Part shown: positions 17,237-27,011 of the stretch, piece after piece
How positions within the stretch are numbered: the first letter of the stretch is position 1
Layout: every line of letters begins with the position of its first letter
Assembly: GCF_001940525.2 (NCBI RefSeq)
Contig: NZ_CP019437.1
Location: 3,645,501-3,709,500 of the forward strand
Source: Thioclava nitratireducens
GTDB taxonomy: Bacteria > Pseudomonadota > Alphaproteobacteria > Rhodobacterales > Rhodobacteraceae
Length of the DNA stretch: 64,000 nucleotides
Reading direction: 5' to 3'
Translations under genes and position numbers: made by a program
Notes under the pieces: model-generated
Told to the model about the DNA's origin: nothing
Database searches by the model: none
Seen by the model: the letters and a program-made list of their open reading frames with translations, nothing else

Positions 17237-17665
17237 TCACTTCCGAAGTGCGTCGCGAATTTCGAGCAACACATCGAGCTGGCTCGGACCGGTATGCACC
17301 TCGGGCGCGACATCGTCCGGCTTCTCCGCCGCAGCCTTGATGCGGTTGACCATCTTCACCAGCATGAAGACCACGAAGGCGATAATGAAGAAATTGATCA
17401 CCGCCATCAGGAACGCGCCATAGGCGAAGACCGAGGCACCTGCCTTGCGCGCCTCTTCAAGGCTCGCCCCGGTGGGAACCTCGCCGGAGAGCACAGCGTA
17501 GTTATTCGTGAAATCAACGCCTCCGGTGAACAGACCGATGATCGGGTTGATGATGTCGCCGACCAGCGAGGTCACGATGGCGGTGAAGGCCGCCCCGATG
17601 ATGATGCCCACCGCCATGTCCATGACATTGCCCTTGGCGATGAAATCCTTGAATTCCTGAATCAT
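17237..17665 (-). CDS. mscL: Large-conductance mechanosensitive channel
   Basis: Homopentameric emergency valve for osmotic downshock. 142 residues with an N-terminal amphipathic helix ([20 protein letters not shown]), TM1 at about 15-45 containing the gating residues [16 protein letters not shown], a periplasmic loop, and TM2 at about 75-105. The charged cytoplasmic helix ends the protein. Normal length; stands alone. Confidence 0.96.
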   Translation of the reverse strand: MIQEFKDFIAKGNVMDMAVGIIIGAAFTAIVTSLVGDIINPIIGLFTGGVDFTNNYAVLSGEVPTGASLEEARKAGASVFAYGAFLMAVINFFIIAFVVFMLVKMVNRIKAAAEKPDDVAPEVHTGPSQLDVLLEIRDALRK

Positions 17666-17772
17666 TCCAGCCCCTCATTGCGATGCGCGTTCTGCGCGAC
17701 GACAGGCTATCACGATCTTTGCGTCTGCATAGCCTCAAGCAGCGAGCGCAAGGCAGGCTTGCCGGTTTCGCT

Positions 17773-18447
17773 TTAGCACAACCTTCGGCGTGCATCCTCG
17801 ACAAGGCGGCGGGCGACCTGCGCCGCCGTGGACACCGTGTCCCCGCCGGAACGGGACGAGAGAGGCGCGGCGACCGGCAAGGCCGCGAAACCGTCGCTGA
17901 GCCGTGCGCGCGCTTCCTGTCTGGCGATGTCGGCGATGGCGTCTGCATCACAGCGGAGCGCCTGCTGGATTCGCTCTGCCACCCCCGAGCAGGGTCCCGC
18001 CCCGTCGCCCTCAGAGGGACAGTCAAAGCTGCAGGCACAACCGAAATGCTGGGGCATTTGTGAGATATTGCGCAGACGCCGCTGCGCAGCACGGATGCGA
18101 TCGCAGGCGGCGTCGCGTTGGTCGGCGCGCAGGGCAAGCTCCAGCGGCATGGTCTCTGCCACGGCCGCCCGCTCCTCCTGAAGCCCCTCGGCCGCCGTGC
18201 GCAGCGCCGCCGCAGTGTCCGCCTCCGCCGTTTCGGCATCGTCGAGGCAGCCCGAAATCATCTCGTCCAGGAAGGCGACCCGATGCCGCGCGATCAACTC
18301 GGCGACCTCGGCGAAGGCGAGATCGGACACCGCCTGCCGTAACTCCTCCAACGCGCGTTCGACCGCGCAATCGCCCGGCCCGTGCAGCGCAGTCAATGCG
18401 CGCTGTTCAAGCGCGAGTGACGCGGACCCGAATTCCTGTCCAACCAT
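17773..18447 (-). CDS. Hypothetical cysteine-containing helical protein
   Basis: I do not recognise this 224-residue protein. It is soluble, Ala/Arg/Glu-rich and probably mostly helical. A cysteine cluster sits in the second half (Cys137, 139, 143, 153 and 166, after earlier Cys27, 67 and 115), around HFGCACSFDC, and could bind a metal or iron-sulfur cluster. The start is supported by AAAGGGG about 8 bases upstream of ATG 18447. The neighbours mscL and suhB give no clue. An FCD-like or bacterioferritin-like helical fold is possible but unproven. Confidence 0.55.
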   Translation of the reverse strand: MVGQEFGSASLALEQRALTALHGPGDCAVERALEELRQAVSDLAFAEVAELIARHRVAFLDEMISGCLDDAETAEADTAAALRTAAEGLQEERAAVAETMPLELALRADQRDAACDRIRAAQRRLRNISQMPQHFGCACSFDCPSEGDGAGPCSGVAERIQQALRCDADAIADIARQEARARLSDGFAALPVAAPLSSRSGGDTVSTAAQVARRLVEDARRRLC

Positions 18448-18497
18448 GGCGGCATCCCCTTTCTGGTAACCGCTTCAGGCTGGCACAACGGAATGAA

Positions 18498-18525
18498 CGA
18501 AAGGTGAACTTTCGCTCACCTTTCG
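18498..18525. terminator. 10-bp inverted repeat, probable terminator of suhB
   Basis: CGAAAGGTGA (18498-18507) and TCACCTTTCG (18516-18525) are perfect complements with an 8-base loop. It lies 28 bases past the suhB stop and 51 bases upstream of the next minus-strand gene. The tail on the minus strand (TTCATTCC) is only weakly T-rich, so an operator is also possible. Confidence 0.5.
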
Positions 18526-18552
18526 CCGCCTCATCGAATTTTCAGAGATTTC

Positions 18553-19344
18553 TCAGTCGTTTGACCGAAGCGCCTTGGTGAGAGCCGGGAACATTTCAGC
18601 ATTCGACGCGATCACCGAACCCGATTCGAGAACGTCGCGCCCCTCGCGCACTGCTTCCACGAAACCGCCCGCTTCTTTCACGAGGAGAATCCCCGCGGCC
18701 ATGTCCCAGGCGTTGAGCCCGCGCTCCCAATAGCCCTCGTAGCGGCCCGCCGCGACATAGGCGAGGTCGAGCGAGGCCGCGCCCCAGCGACGAACGCCCG
18801 CGCATTGCGGCATCAGCTTCGCAAGGTCCTGCAGCGTCGCCGGAAGGGTCGACTTGCCGCCGAAGGGCACGCCTGTCGCGAAGATCGATTCGATCATCTT
18901 GTGACGGCCCGAGACCCGCAGACGCGTATCGTTCATGTAGGCGCCGAGGCCCTTCTCGGCGAAATACATCTCGTCTTTCGCGGCGTCAAACACCACGGCC
19001 GCGATGATTTCGCCCTTATGCTCCAGCGCGATCGAGATCGCCCAATGCGGCAGGCCGTGCAGGAAGTTCGTGGTGCCGTCGAGCGGGTCGACGATCCAGC
19101 GGCGGGTCGGGTCATCGCCCGCCTCTTCACCGGTCTCCTCGCCGAGCCAGCCATAGGAAGGGCGCGCGCCGCGCAGCTCGTCCTTGATGATCTTCTCGGC
19201 TTCGCGATCGGCCTTCGAGACGAAATCGCCCGGACCCTTCGAGGAGACCTGAAGGTTCTCGACCTCGCGGAAATCCTTGACCAGCGAGCGGCCTGCCTTG
19301 CGGGCGGCCTTGATCATCAGGTTGAGGTTTGCGCTGCCTTGCAT
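18553..19344 (-). CDS. suhB: Inositol-1-monophosphatase family protein
   Basis: Mg2+-dependent phosphatase of the SuhB/IMPase family, 263 residues. Metal-binding motifs are complete: GEETGEE (about 68), DPLDGTTNF (about 86-94) and WDMAAG (about 212). In bacteria SuhB also acts in ribosomal RNA transcription complexes. Stands alone on the minus strand. Confidence 0.94.
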   Translation of the reverse strand: MQGSANLNLMIKAARKAGRSLVKDFREVENLQVSSKGPGDFVSKADREAEKIIKDELRGARPSYGWLGEETGEEAGDDPTRRWIVDPLDGTTNFLHGLPHWAISIALEHKGEIIAAVVFDAAKDEMYFAEKGLGAYMNDTRLRVSGRHKMIESIFATGVPFGGKSTLPATLQDLAKLMPQCAGVRRWGAASLDLAYVAAGRYEGYWERGLNAWDMAAGILLVKEAGGFVEAVREGRDVLESGSVIASNAEMFPALTKALRSND

Positions 19345-19488
19345 CTCTGGGCTCCTTCGCGTTTCAAGCGGTCGCCTTACAGGGGTTGCGCGGAAAATCC
19401 AAGAGCTTTGGCACGTGAGGCAAACTGAGGAGGGGCTCTGCCCCGCTCGCTGCGCGAGCCCCTGGGATATTTGGACAAGCCCGATGGG

Positions 19489-20394
19489 TCAGGCACGCTG
19501 AAGCTTCACCGGCTCGGTGCGTGCAAGCCGCAGGAAATGCGCCATGAAGGGCTGAGTGGCATCCTCGGACCGCGTCGCGGCGTAAAGGCGCTTGGTCAGC
19601 CCGTGTTCGGTCACAGGTTTGGTGATGTAGTCAGGCTGGTACTTCACCTCGCGCAGCACCCAGTCGGGCAGCACCGCCACGCCGCGATTCGAGGCGACCA
19701 GCATCAGGATCACCGCCGTCAGCTCCACCTGTCGCACGGCTTTCGGCTCCACCCGTGCGGGCGTGAGCAGCTGGGTGAAGATGTCCGATCGACCGCGGTC
19801 GATCGGATAGGTGATCAGCGTCTGATCCGCGAAGTCCTGCGCCTCGATATATGGCTTCGCCGCCAGCGGTGAATTCGCGGCGGCGATGAAGGTCGGCGCG
19901 TAGTCGAAAAGCGGATTGAAGGTGACGCCGTCGATCTTTTCCGGATCCGACGATATCACCAGATCGACCTCTTCGCGGCTCAGCGCGGGAAGCGCGTTGA
20001 AAGCCAGACCGGGCCGGATATCCACGTCGATATCGGGCCAGGCATGGCGGAAACGCTCCAGCACCGGAAACAGCCAGTCGAAACAGGCGTGGCACTCGAT
20101 CGCAATATGCAGACGGCCCGCCCGCCCCGACCGCAGCGCGTCGAACTCGGCCTCGGTTGCCGCGATCTCGGGCAGGATGCGTTCGGCCAGCCGCAACAGC
20201 TTCTGCCCCGCCGCCGAGAGCTTCAGCGGCTTCGAGCGGCGCACGAACAGCTCCACCCCGGTCTGGTCCTCGAGCCCTTTGATTTGGTGCGACAGCGCCG
20301 ATTGTGTTATGTGCAGAACGTCCGCTGCCTTCGCGAGCCCTCCGGCATCGTGAATCGCCTTGATTGTGCGCAGGTGACGGAACTCGAGATGCAT
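19489..20394 (-). CDS. metR: LysR family regulator, MetR-type
   Basis: 301-residue LysR regulator. The N-terminal HTH has LRTIKAIHDAGGLAKAADVLHITQSALSHQIKGLE (shown by its parts LAKAADVL and SALSHQIK), and the rest is a periplasmic-binding-type effector domain. It is divergent from metF over a 93-base gap holding a clear inverted repeat. That position and its sequence fit MetR, which activates methionine genes with homocysteine as co-effector. The minus frame stays open far upstream of ATG 20394, across metF, but the longer starts have no support. Confidence 0.88.
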   Translation of the reverse strand: MHLEFRHLRTIKAIHDAGGLAKAADVLHITQSALSHQIKGLEDQTGVELFVRRSKPLKLSAAGQKLLRLAERILPEIAATEAEFDALRSGRAGRLHIAIECHACFDWLFPVLERFRHAWPDIDVDIRPGLAFNALPALSREEVDLVISSDPEKIDGVTFNPLFDYAPTFIAAANSPLAAKPYIEAQDFADQTLITYPIDRGRSDIFTQLLTPARVEPKAVRQVELTAVILMLVASNRGVAVLPDWVLREVKYQPDYITKPVTEHGLTKRLYAATRSEDATQPFMAHFLRLARTEPVKLQRA

Positions 20395-20405
20395 CTTGCT
20401 GTTAC

Positions 20406-20433
20406 ACTCATAACCATTTTGAGGATTATGAGT
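20406..20433. promoter_or_regulatory. Candidate MetR operator between metR and metF
   Basis: ACTCATAA (20406-20413) and TTATGAGT (20426-20433) are perfect 8-bp complements with a 12-base spacer, in the middle of the divergent intergenic region. Symmetry and location fit a LysR-type site controlling both genes. Confidence 0.6.
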
Positions 20434-20487
20434 TTGTCTCACAAAGCCCGATCTGGCACAAGAGAGCGAACGAAAGGACAAAATCCC

Positions 20488-21354
20488 ATGACGACGCCCA
20501 AGGTCAGTTTCGAATTTTTCCCGCCGAAGACGCTCGATGCGTCGTTCCGGCTGTGGGAAACCGCGCAGGTTCTGGCACCGCTCAAACCCGAGTTCACCTC
20601 CGTGACCTATGGCGCGGGCGGCACGACGCGCAAGCTGACCCACGAGGCGGTGGGGACGATCCACAAGAATTATGGCCTCAATGTCGCCGCCCACCTGACC
20701 TGCGTGGAAGCGACCAAGGCAGAGACGATGGACATCGTGGACGCCTATGCCGAGGTCGGCGTGACCGAGATCGTGGCGCTGCGGGGCGACCCGCCGCAGG
20801 GTGCCAAGCATTTCACCCCGCATCCCGAGGGCTTCGCCTCTTCGGTCGAACTGATCGAGGCGCTGGCCGAGGATGGCCGGTTCACGATCCGCGCCGGCGC
20901 CTATCCCGAACGGCATCCGGACGCCGCCGACAACATGGCCGACGTGCGCTGGCTCAAGCGCAAGGTCGAGGCGGGTGCGACCTCGGCGATCACCCAGTTC
21001 TTCTTCGAGCCCGAGACCTTCTTCCGCTTCCGCGATGCCTGCGAGCGCGAAGGGATCGACGCCAAGATCATCCCCGGCATCCTGCCGATCCAGTCGTGGA
21101 AAGGCGCCAAGAAATTCGCGCAAAGCTGCGGCACCTCCATCCCCGCCTGGGTCGAGGAAGCCTTCGAGGCCGCGATCCGCGACGGGCGCGAGCATCTTCT
21201 GGCGACCGCGCTGTGCACCGAGCTGTGCGACAAGCTGATCGAGGGCGGCGTGGAAGACCTGCATTTCTACACGCTCAACCGTCCCGGCCTGACCCGCGAC
21301 GTCTGCCACGCGCTGGGTGTGACGCCCGATACGGTGCTGGAGAAAGTGGCCTGA
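20488..21354 (+). CDS. metF: 5,10-methylenetetrahydrofolate reductase
   Basis: FAD enzyme that makes 5-methyl-THF for methionine synthesis. 288 residues. The catalytic Glu is in SFEFFPPK near residue 9. VTYGAGGTTR and ALRGDPP (about 95) are family signatures, and the active-site Asp lies in the latter. GAAAGGA precedes ATG 20488. Divergent from metR, and followed by a strong terminator. Confidence 0.96.
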   Translation: MTTPKVSFEFFPPKTLDASFRLWETAQVLAPLKPEFTSVTYGAGGTTRKLTHEAVGTIHKNYGLNVAAHLTCVEATKAETMDIVDAYAEVGVTEIVALRGDPPQGAKHFTPHPEGFASSVELIEALAEDGRFTIRAGAYPERHPDAADNMADVRWLKRKVEAGATSAITQFFFEPETFFRFRDACEREGIDAKIIPGILPIQSWKGAKKFAQSCGTSIPAWVEEAFEAAIRDGREHLLATALCTELCDKLIEGGVEDLHFYTLNRPGLTRDVCHALGVTPDTVLEKVA

Positions 21355-21380
21355 AAGGGTCGCGACACGGATTGAACGAA

Positions 21381-21409
21381 GGGGCCCGGCTGGGCCCCTT
21401 TTCTTTTTT
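21381..21409 (+). terminator. Terminator of metF
   Basis: GGGGCCC-GGCT-GGGCCCC stem with a short loop followed by TTTTCTTTTTT. Confidence 0.92.
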
Positions 21410-21576
21410 GGTCGTGGTGCGTCACGCGTCTGACGCTTGTCGCAACGCCCACACCACCGCCGAGAAGACGCTCAGGAAATCGCGCCGGTCGTGATAATGT
21501 TTACCCAGCGGAAGCCAGTTCAAATCTGCCGACGAGATCGCGCCGATGACTGGCGTCCGTTCTAGGGAGGTAACAC

Positions 21577-21909
21577 ATGGGACGTTTCGTGATCACGGGG
21601 AGCTTCTCTCCTCAGGCCATAAAGGGCTTCATGGACAGCCCGACGGACCGATGGGAGACCATCGACGCGTTGATAAAGGCGGCTGGGGGGAAACTGGAAA
21701 ACTACTACATAACCACCGGTCCGAGTGACTTTTTGATCATCGCCACGGGCGACGACATGAAGAAGGTGCTGCCGGCGATCATGGCCGCCGCTGGCTCGGG
21801 GTCATTGTCGAAGGTGCAGACGCAGGAGGCCTTCACGACCGCCGACTTCAAGGAGATGCAGAAGGCTGCGGCCGGCATCCGTTCGAACTTCGTGCCGCCG
21901 GGCAGTTAA
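21577..21909 (+). CDS. GYD domain protein
   Basis: 110-residue small soluble protein of the GYD family, a dimeric alpha/beta ferredoxin-like fold of unknown role. The usual core is seen: ALIKAAGGKLENYYITTG then a Asp-Phe-Leu-Ile strand (SDFLIIATG). In this protein the family's Gly-Tyr-Asp reads PSDF. GGGAGGTAACAC precedes the ATG, a strong ribosome site. Monocistronic between metF and a thioesterase gene. Confidence 0.8.
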   Translation: MGRFVITGSFSPQAIKGFMDSPTDRWETIDALIKAAGGKLENYYITTGPSDFLIIATGDDMKKVLPAIMAAAGSGSLSKVQTQEAFTTADFKEMQKAAAGIRSNFVPPGS

Positions 21910-21999
21910 GGCCACTTCGGTCGCAATCCGACACCTACCTCCCCTTCCCTTTCCGAGCTACCGCGATAGCTTAGTGCCGACCCGGAAAAGGACCCGAAG

Positions 22000-22491
22000 A
22001 TGCCCGACCAATATTTCGCCGAAGGCCCCGAAGATTTCCTCCCACTCGAGGAGGTGCTTTCGATGTCGGGGCTCGACTACGTTCGCAAGATGGTGACGGG
22101 CGACGTTCCCTCCCCCACCGTGCAGAAGCTGATGGCCTATCGGATCACCGAGGCCGAGGAAGGCCGCGTCGTCTGCCGCGGGACGCCGGGCCATCCGCAG
22201 ACCAACGGCTATGGCGGCATTCACGGCGGCTGGTATGCGATGATGCTAGATACGGTGATGACCTGTTCGGTGATCACCGGACTGAAGAAGGGTCAGACGC
22301 AGACCACGCTCGAATTCAAGGTGAACCTGATCCGCGCGATCAAGCCCGGCACCGAGGTGATCGGCGTGGGACAGCTCGATCACATCGGCCGGTCAACCGG
22401 CGTCGCGCGGGGTGAGATCCGGGGCGCCGAGGATGGACGCCTCTACGCGACCGGCACCGCCACCTGTTTCGTCATGACGCCTGACCTCTGA
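22000..22491 (+). CDS. PaaI family hotdog thioesterase
   Basis: Probable acyl-CoA thioesterase of 163 residues with the hotdog fold. The central helix motif GGIHGGWYAMMLDT (about 74-87) is the PaaI-type active site region, and TTLEFKVNLIRAI is the following strand. Aryl- or acyl-CoA substrate cannot be told. The 3' end overlaps the convergent DUF2235 gene by 99 bases. Confidence 0.87.
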   Translation: MPDQYFAEGPEDFLPLEEVLSMSGLDYVRKMVTGDVPSPTVQKLMAYRITEAEEGRVVCRGTPGHPQTNGYGGIHGGWYAMMLDTVMTCSVITGLKKGQTQTTLEFKVNLIRAIKPGTEVIGVGQLDHIGRSTGVARGEIRGAEDGRLYATGTATCFVMTPDL

Positions 22492-23613
22492 GACAGGCTC
22501 GGACCGGCGCGCGAGACGACGGATTTCGGGACGCAGGATGCGCGGCCTGAAAATCGCGCGCGAGCCTTCGGGCAAGACCACGCTCTCATGCAGCCCTTCA
22601 GAGGGGTCGCGCCCCACGACGCGCGGCGCGCGCAGCCAGAACAGCTTGCCCCAGCCAGTCCAGGTGCCGACCGAGGGCGCATTCGGATCGCGCGGGAACT
22701 CCGCCTGCCAACCGGGCGGCAGGCTCAGACCCAGCGATTCCGCCCGCTCCAGCATCCACACGAGCGGAATATTGGCGAGCGGGCGCGCATCCGCGAAATG
22801 CCCGAGCATCCCGCCGATATCGCCATGGGCGCCGCGAAACCAGCGCTGCTCGATCCGAGTCGCGGGAGAATCGGCGTCGGAAGCGCCCTCGTCGCTTTCC
22901 CACACCAGCGGCTCCAGCACAGAGCGCCGCTCGTCGAGCGCGAGCGCCTGAAACCCGTGGCGCACATGGTCGCTCAGGTGGTGGTCGTGAAAGCGCACGC
23001 GCTCCTCGTTGACGATCCAGAAGAACGGCACGCGAATGCCCAGCGCCTGAACCGTATCAAAGGCGCCGACCATCTCGATCTCGACATTCTCGTGGCACAG
23101 GCTGTTGCGGAAGCTTTGGAGGACGTCCGCGGGCGTCTCTTCCTCGTAGTGGCGCCATGCAAGCCGCGTGTTGCGTTCGATCGCATGCTCCGGGCGCAAC
23201 AGACCGATCCGCCCGATCATCCCCGCCAGCGAGCGCGCAGCGAAGCCGCCCCGGGAATAGCCGATCAGGAAGATGCGGTCGCCCGGGCGGTAGCGCATCG
23301 CGAGCCAGCCATAGGCGCGGGAGATCTGCTGATTCACGCCCCAGCCGAACCAGACATCCGACATGTCGTGCCAGTCGCGCCAGCGCAGGCCGCGCCCGTA
23401 ATAGACCGAGACTTTCGGCGCTGCCCGGCGCAGGAAGCGATAGATCAGCCCGATCGAGGTCAGCCGGTCGGCGCGCAGCGAGCCGAGCGTCCCGTCGAGC
23501 AACACGACATGATCGACCGGGCCACGGCCCGCGCCTGCCGCCGAGCGCGCCTCGGCCCGTTCCGGGCTGCGGCGGCGCAGGGCAGAGATCACACGCTCGA
23601 AGAGACCGCGCAT
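22393..23613 (-). CDS. DUF2235 family alpha/beta hydrolase
   Basis: 406-residue protein of the DUF2235 family, related to the T6SS phospholipase Tle1 but here with no secretion genes or immunity partner. The nucleophile elbow reads GYSRGGFAAR (about 120), preceded by VVLLDGTLGS. Later GAFDTVQALG and HGDIGG match the Asp and His regions of the triad. ATG 23613 is preferred because GGAG lies 8 bases upstream; ATG 23628 has none. The last 33 codons are antisense to the thioesterase gene, so the end is either overlapping or slightly extended by mutation. Confidence 0.82.
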   Translation of the reverse strand: MRGLFERVISALRRRSPERAEARSAAGAGRGPVDHVVLLDGTLGSLRADRLTSIGLIYRFLRRAAPKVSVYYGRGLRWRDWHDMSDVWFGWGVNQQISRAYGWLAMRYRPGDRIFLIGYSRGGFAARSLAGMIGRIGLLRPEHAIERNTRLAWRHYEEETPADVLQSFRNSLCHENVEIEMVGAFDTVQALGIRVPFFWIVNEERVRFHDHHLSDHVRHGFQALALDERRSVLEPLVWESDEGASDADSPATRIEQRWFRGAHGDIGGMLGHFADARPLANIPLVWMLERAESLGLSLPPGWQAEFPRDPNAPSVGTWTGWGKLFWLRAPRVVGRDPSEGLHESVVLPEGSRAIFRPRILRPEIRRLARRSEPVSEVRRHDETGGGAGRVEASILGAPDLTPRDAG

Positions 23614-23801
23614 ATCAGCGCTCCACATAAGTTGGGCTTATACTATCCAATGTAGGATAAGTTTCACTTATCTTCAGGGGCAATCGCGGCAGTTTGTTGA
23701 CCCGATCGTGCCCGCCGCGCTTTTTCGGACCGCGCGCACGGGGTTTTCCTTGTCGCCTGCGCGGGCTAAACAGCCCTCAAGCCGAGCCAAGGATGCCTGA
23801 C

Positions 23802-26800
23802 ATGACGATGGACAAGACTTTCGATGCCGCGAGCGCCGAGCCGCGGATCTACGCGAAATGGGAAGAGGCCGGAGCCTTCAAGGCCGGGGCCAACGCGTCG
23901 CGCGACGAGACCTTCTGCGTGATGATCCCGCCGCCCAACGTGACGGGCGCGCTGCATGTGGGCCACGCCTTCAACAACACCGTGCAGGATATCCTCGTGC
24001 GCTGGCACCGGATGCGCGGCTTCGACACGCTCTGGCAGCCGGGACAGGACCATGCGGGTATCGCGACCCAGCTGATGGTCGAGAAGGAACTGGCCAAGAC
24101 CGGTCAGCCCAAGCGCATCGAACTCGGCCGTGAGAAATTCCTCGAGAAGGTCTGGGAGTGGAAAGGCGAATACGGCTCGACCATCATCAACCAGCTCAAG
24201 CGTCTGGGCTCGAGCTGCGATTGGTCGCGCAATGCCTTCACCATGTCGGGGGCTCCCGGCGCGCCGGAAGGCAACGAGGGTAACTTCCATGACGCCGTGA
24301 TCAAGGTCTTCGTCGACATGTACGAGAAGGGCCTGATCTATCGCGGCAAGCGGCTGGTGAACTGGGATCCCCATTTCGAGACCGCGATCTCCGATCTCGA
24401 GGTCGAGAATATCGAAGTCGCCGGTCACATGTGGCACTTCAAATACCCGCTCGCGGGCGGCGAGACCTATACCTATGTCGAGAAGGACGAAGAGGGGAAC
24501 GTCGTCTTCACGGAAGAGCGCGACTACATCTCGATCGCGACGACCCGCCCCGAGACGATGCTGGGCGACGGCGCTGTCGCGGTGCACCCGTCCGATGAGC
24601 GTTACGCGCCGATCGTCGGCAAGCTCTGCGAAATCCCGGTGGGCCCGAAAGAGCATCGCCGCCTGATCCCGATCATCACCGATCAATATCCCGATCCCGA
24701 ATTCGGCTCGGGCGCGGTGAAGATCACCGGCGCGCATGACTTCAACGACTACATGGTCGCCAAACGCGGCGGCATCCCGATGTATCGCCTCATGGACACC
24801 AAGGGCGCGATGCGCGCCGACGGGCTGTCCTACGAGGAATGCGCGGCCCGCGCGATGGAGATCTCCCGCGGCGCGGATTTCACCGAGGCAGAGATCGACG
24901 CGCTCAACCTCGTGCCCGAGGAGCTGCGCGGGCTCGACCGGTTCGAGGCGCGCGAAGCCGTGATCCGTCAGATCACCGAGGAAGGCCTCGCGGTGACGAC
25001 CACGAAGACCGTCACCGACGAAGACGGCGTTGAGACCGAAACCACCGTTCCGTATGTCGAAGACAAGCCGATCATGCAGCCCTTCGGTGACCGCTCGAAA
25101 GTGGTGATCGAGCCGATGCTGACCGATCAGTGGTTCGTCGATGCCGAGCAGATCGTCGGCAAGGCGCTGGACGCCGTGCGCAACGGCGACACCGTGATCA
25201 TGCCCGAAGCGGGCGAGAAAACCTATTTCCACTGGCTGGAAAACATCGAGCCCTGGTGCATCTCGCGCCAGCTCTGGTGGGGCCACCAGATCCCGGTCTG
25301 GTACGGTCTGGACATGGAAGCGCCCGACTTCCGCGATGACGAAGGCGATGGCACGATCGACCTCGTGGAGATGGGCCGCCTGCTCGTCGATACGAAGATG
25401 GTGCATCGCGACGACCGCTACCACTGCGCCTCGGACTTCGAGAGCGTCATCGGCTGGTTCAAGGCGCAGAATGCCGAGCTGCCGACGCCGCTGAACGTGG
25501 CGCGCATCGTCGAGGTCGAAGACCGCCACAAGGCGATCGAAGTGCTGGCCGCGAGCCTCGCGCAATACGAGATGACCGAGGACCCGACGCAGCTCGTCTA
25601 CCCGGTCTGGCGCGATGCCGATGTGCTCGACACCTGGTTCTCGTCGGGCCTCTGGCCGATCGGCACGCTGGGCTGGCCCGAGGATACCGAGGAGATGCGC
25701 AAGTATTTCCCGACCGATGTCCTCGTGACCGGCTTCGACATCCTGTTCTTCTGGGTGGCGCGGATGATGATGATGCAGCTGGCCGTGATGGATCAGGTGC
25801 CCTTCCACACCGTCTACCTGCACCAGCTCGTCCGTGACGAGAAGGGCAAGAAGATGTCGAAGACGACGGGCAACGTGATCGACCCGCTCGAGATCATCGA
25901 TGCTTACGGCGCGGACGCGCTGCGCTTCACCAATGCCGCGATGGCGGCGATGGGCGGCGTGCTGAAGCTCTCGGAAGAGCGCATCAAGGGCTATCGCAAC
26001 TTCGGCACGAAGATCTGGAACGCGACACGCTTCGCCGAGATGAACGGCGTGTTCGAAGGGCCGGTCGTGACCGAGATCCCGCAGCCGACGCATACGGTGA
26101 ACCGCTGGATCATCGGCGAGACCGCGAAGATCCGTGAGCAGGTGGACGAGGCCTTCGCCGCATACCGCTTCAACGACGCGGCGCTGGGGCTTTACGGTTT
26201 CGTCTGGGGCAAGGTCTGCGACTGGTATGTCGAATTCGCCAAGCCCCTGTTCGATGGCGAGCATGCCGAGGAAACCCGCGCCACGATGCGTTGGGTGCTC
26301 GATCAGTGCTACACGCTGCTGCACCCGATCATGCCCTTCATCACCGAAGAGCTGTGGGAACTGACTGCGCCGCAGGGCGACCGCGCGAAGATGCTCGTCC
26401 ATGCCGACTGGCCGGATTACAAAGCCGCCGATCTGGTGGACGAGGCCGCCGACCGCGAGATGAACTGGGTGATCGAACTGATCGAGGCGATCCGGTCGTC
26501 GCGCACCCAGATGGGCGTGCCGGTAGGGCTGAAACTGCCGATGGTTCTGGCCGAGGCCGATGACGCGGCGCGCGCAGCGCTCGCCAATAACGAGGCGCTG
26601 ATTTTCAAGCTGGCCCGCATCGAAAGCGTCACCGAGGGACCGATCCCGAAAGGCGCGATCTCGATCCCAGCGCAGGGCGCGCTGTTCGGTCTGCCGCTGG
26701 AAGGCGTGATCGACATCGCCAAGGAGAAGGCACGTCTGGAGAAGGCTCTGGGCAAGATGGAGAAGGAAATCGGCGGCATGAAGGGCCGTCTGAACAATCC

Positions 26801-26921
26801 GAAATTCATCGCCAATGCCGATCCCGACGTGGTCGTGGAAACCCGCGAAAACCTCGCCCGCGCCGAGGAAGAGGCCGAGAAGGTGCGTCAGGCCGTCGCG
26901 CGTCTGGCGGAGCTGGGCTGA
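23802..26921 (+). CDS. valS: Valine--tRNA ligase
   Basis: Class I aminoacyl-tRNA synthetase, 1039 residues. HIGH-type motif [15 protein letters not shown] at about 45, CP1 editing domain in the middle ([15 protein letters not shown]), KMSKTTGN signature at about 685, and the C-terminal coiled coil characteristic of ValRS ([18 protein letters not shown]). The protein carries an extra insert region ([18 protein letters not shown], about 405-420) typical of this order. Start 23802 has AAGGA 8 bases upstream; further ATGs lie at 23793 and 23808. Confidence 0.97.
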   Translation: MTMDKTFDAASAEPRIYAKWEEAGAFKAGANASRDETFCVMIPPPNVTGALHVGHAFNNTVQDILVRWHRMRGFDTLWQPGQDHAGIATQLMVEKELAKTGQPKRIELGREKFLEKVWEWKGEYGSTIINQLKRLGSSCDWSRNAFTMSGAPGAPEGNEGNFHDAVIKVFVDMYEKGLIYRGKRLVNWDPHFETAISDLEVENIEVAGHMWHFKYPLAGGETYTYVEKDEEGNVVFTEERDYISIATTRPETMLGDGAVAVHPSDERYAPIVGKLCEIPVGPKEHRRLIPIITDQYPDPEFGSGAVKITGAHDFNDYMVAKRGGIPMYRLMDTKGAMRADGLSYEECAARAMEISRGADFTEAEIDALNLVPEELRGLDRFEAREAVIRQITEEGLAVTTTKTVTDEDGVETETTVPYVEDKPIMQPFGDRSKVVIEPMLTDQWFVDAEQIVGKALDAVRNGDTVIMPEAGEKTYFHWLENIEPWCISRQLWWGHQIPVWYGLDMEAPDFRDDEGDGTIDLVEMGRLLVDTKMVHRDDRYHCASDFESVIGWFKAQNAELPTPLNVARIVEVEDRHKAIEVLAASLAQYEMTEDPTQLVYPVWRDADVLDTWFSSGLWPIGTLGWPEDTEEMRKYFPTDVLVTGFDILFFWVARMMMMQLAVMDQVPFHTVYLHQLVRDEKGKKMSKTTGNVIDPLEIIDAYGADALRFTNAAMAAMGGVLKLSEERIKGYRNFGTKIWNATRFAEMNGVFEGPVVTEIPQPTHTVNRWIIGETAKIREQVDEAFAAYRFNDAALGLYGFVWGKVCDWYVEFAKPLFDGEHAEETRATMRWVLDQCYTLLHPIMPFITEELWELTAPQGDRAKMLVHADWPDYKAADLVDEAADREMNWVIELIEAIRSSRTQMGVPVGLKLPMVLAEADDAARAALANNEALIFKLARIESVTEGPIPKGAISIPAQGALFGLPLEGVIDIAKEKARLEKALGKMEKEIGGMKGRLNNPKFIANADPDVVVETRENLARAEEEAEKVRQAVARLAELG

Positions 26922-26940
26922 GCGAGGCTTTTAGCGATCA

Positions 26941-26973
26941 GGGCCGCGCCTGCCCCTCGGGTGGGCGCGGCCC
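26941..26973. terminator. Hairpin between convergent valS and MFS gene
   Basis: GGGCCGCGCC (26941-26950) pairs perfectly with GGCGCGGCCC (26964-26973). There is no T tract, so it may be a weak or Rho-assisted terminator. Confidence 0.5.
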
Positions 26974-27011
26974 GGGCCTGGTCGTCCCGCGCCGTGAGCT
27001 GAGCGGAGACC

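Noticed and set aside
22393..23613. DUF2235 protein as a type VI secretion effector
   Set aside because: No VgrG, Tss or immunity gene nearby; many DUF2235 proteins are not T6SS effectors.
23766..26402. 878-codon open frame antisense to valS
   Set aside because: A shadow of a high-GC gene; valS is intact with all motifs and the antisense translation has no recognisable domain.
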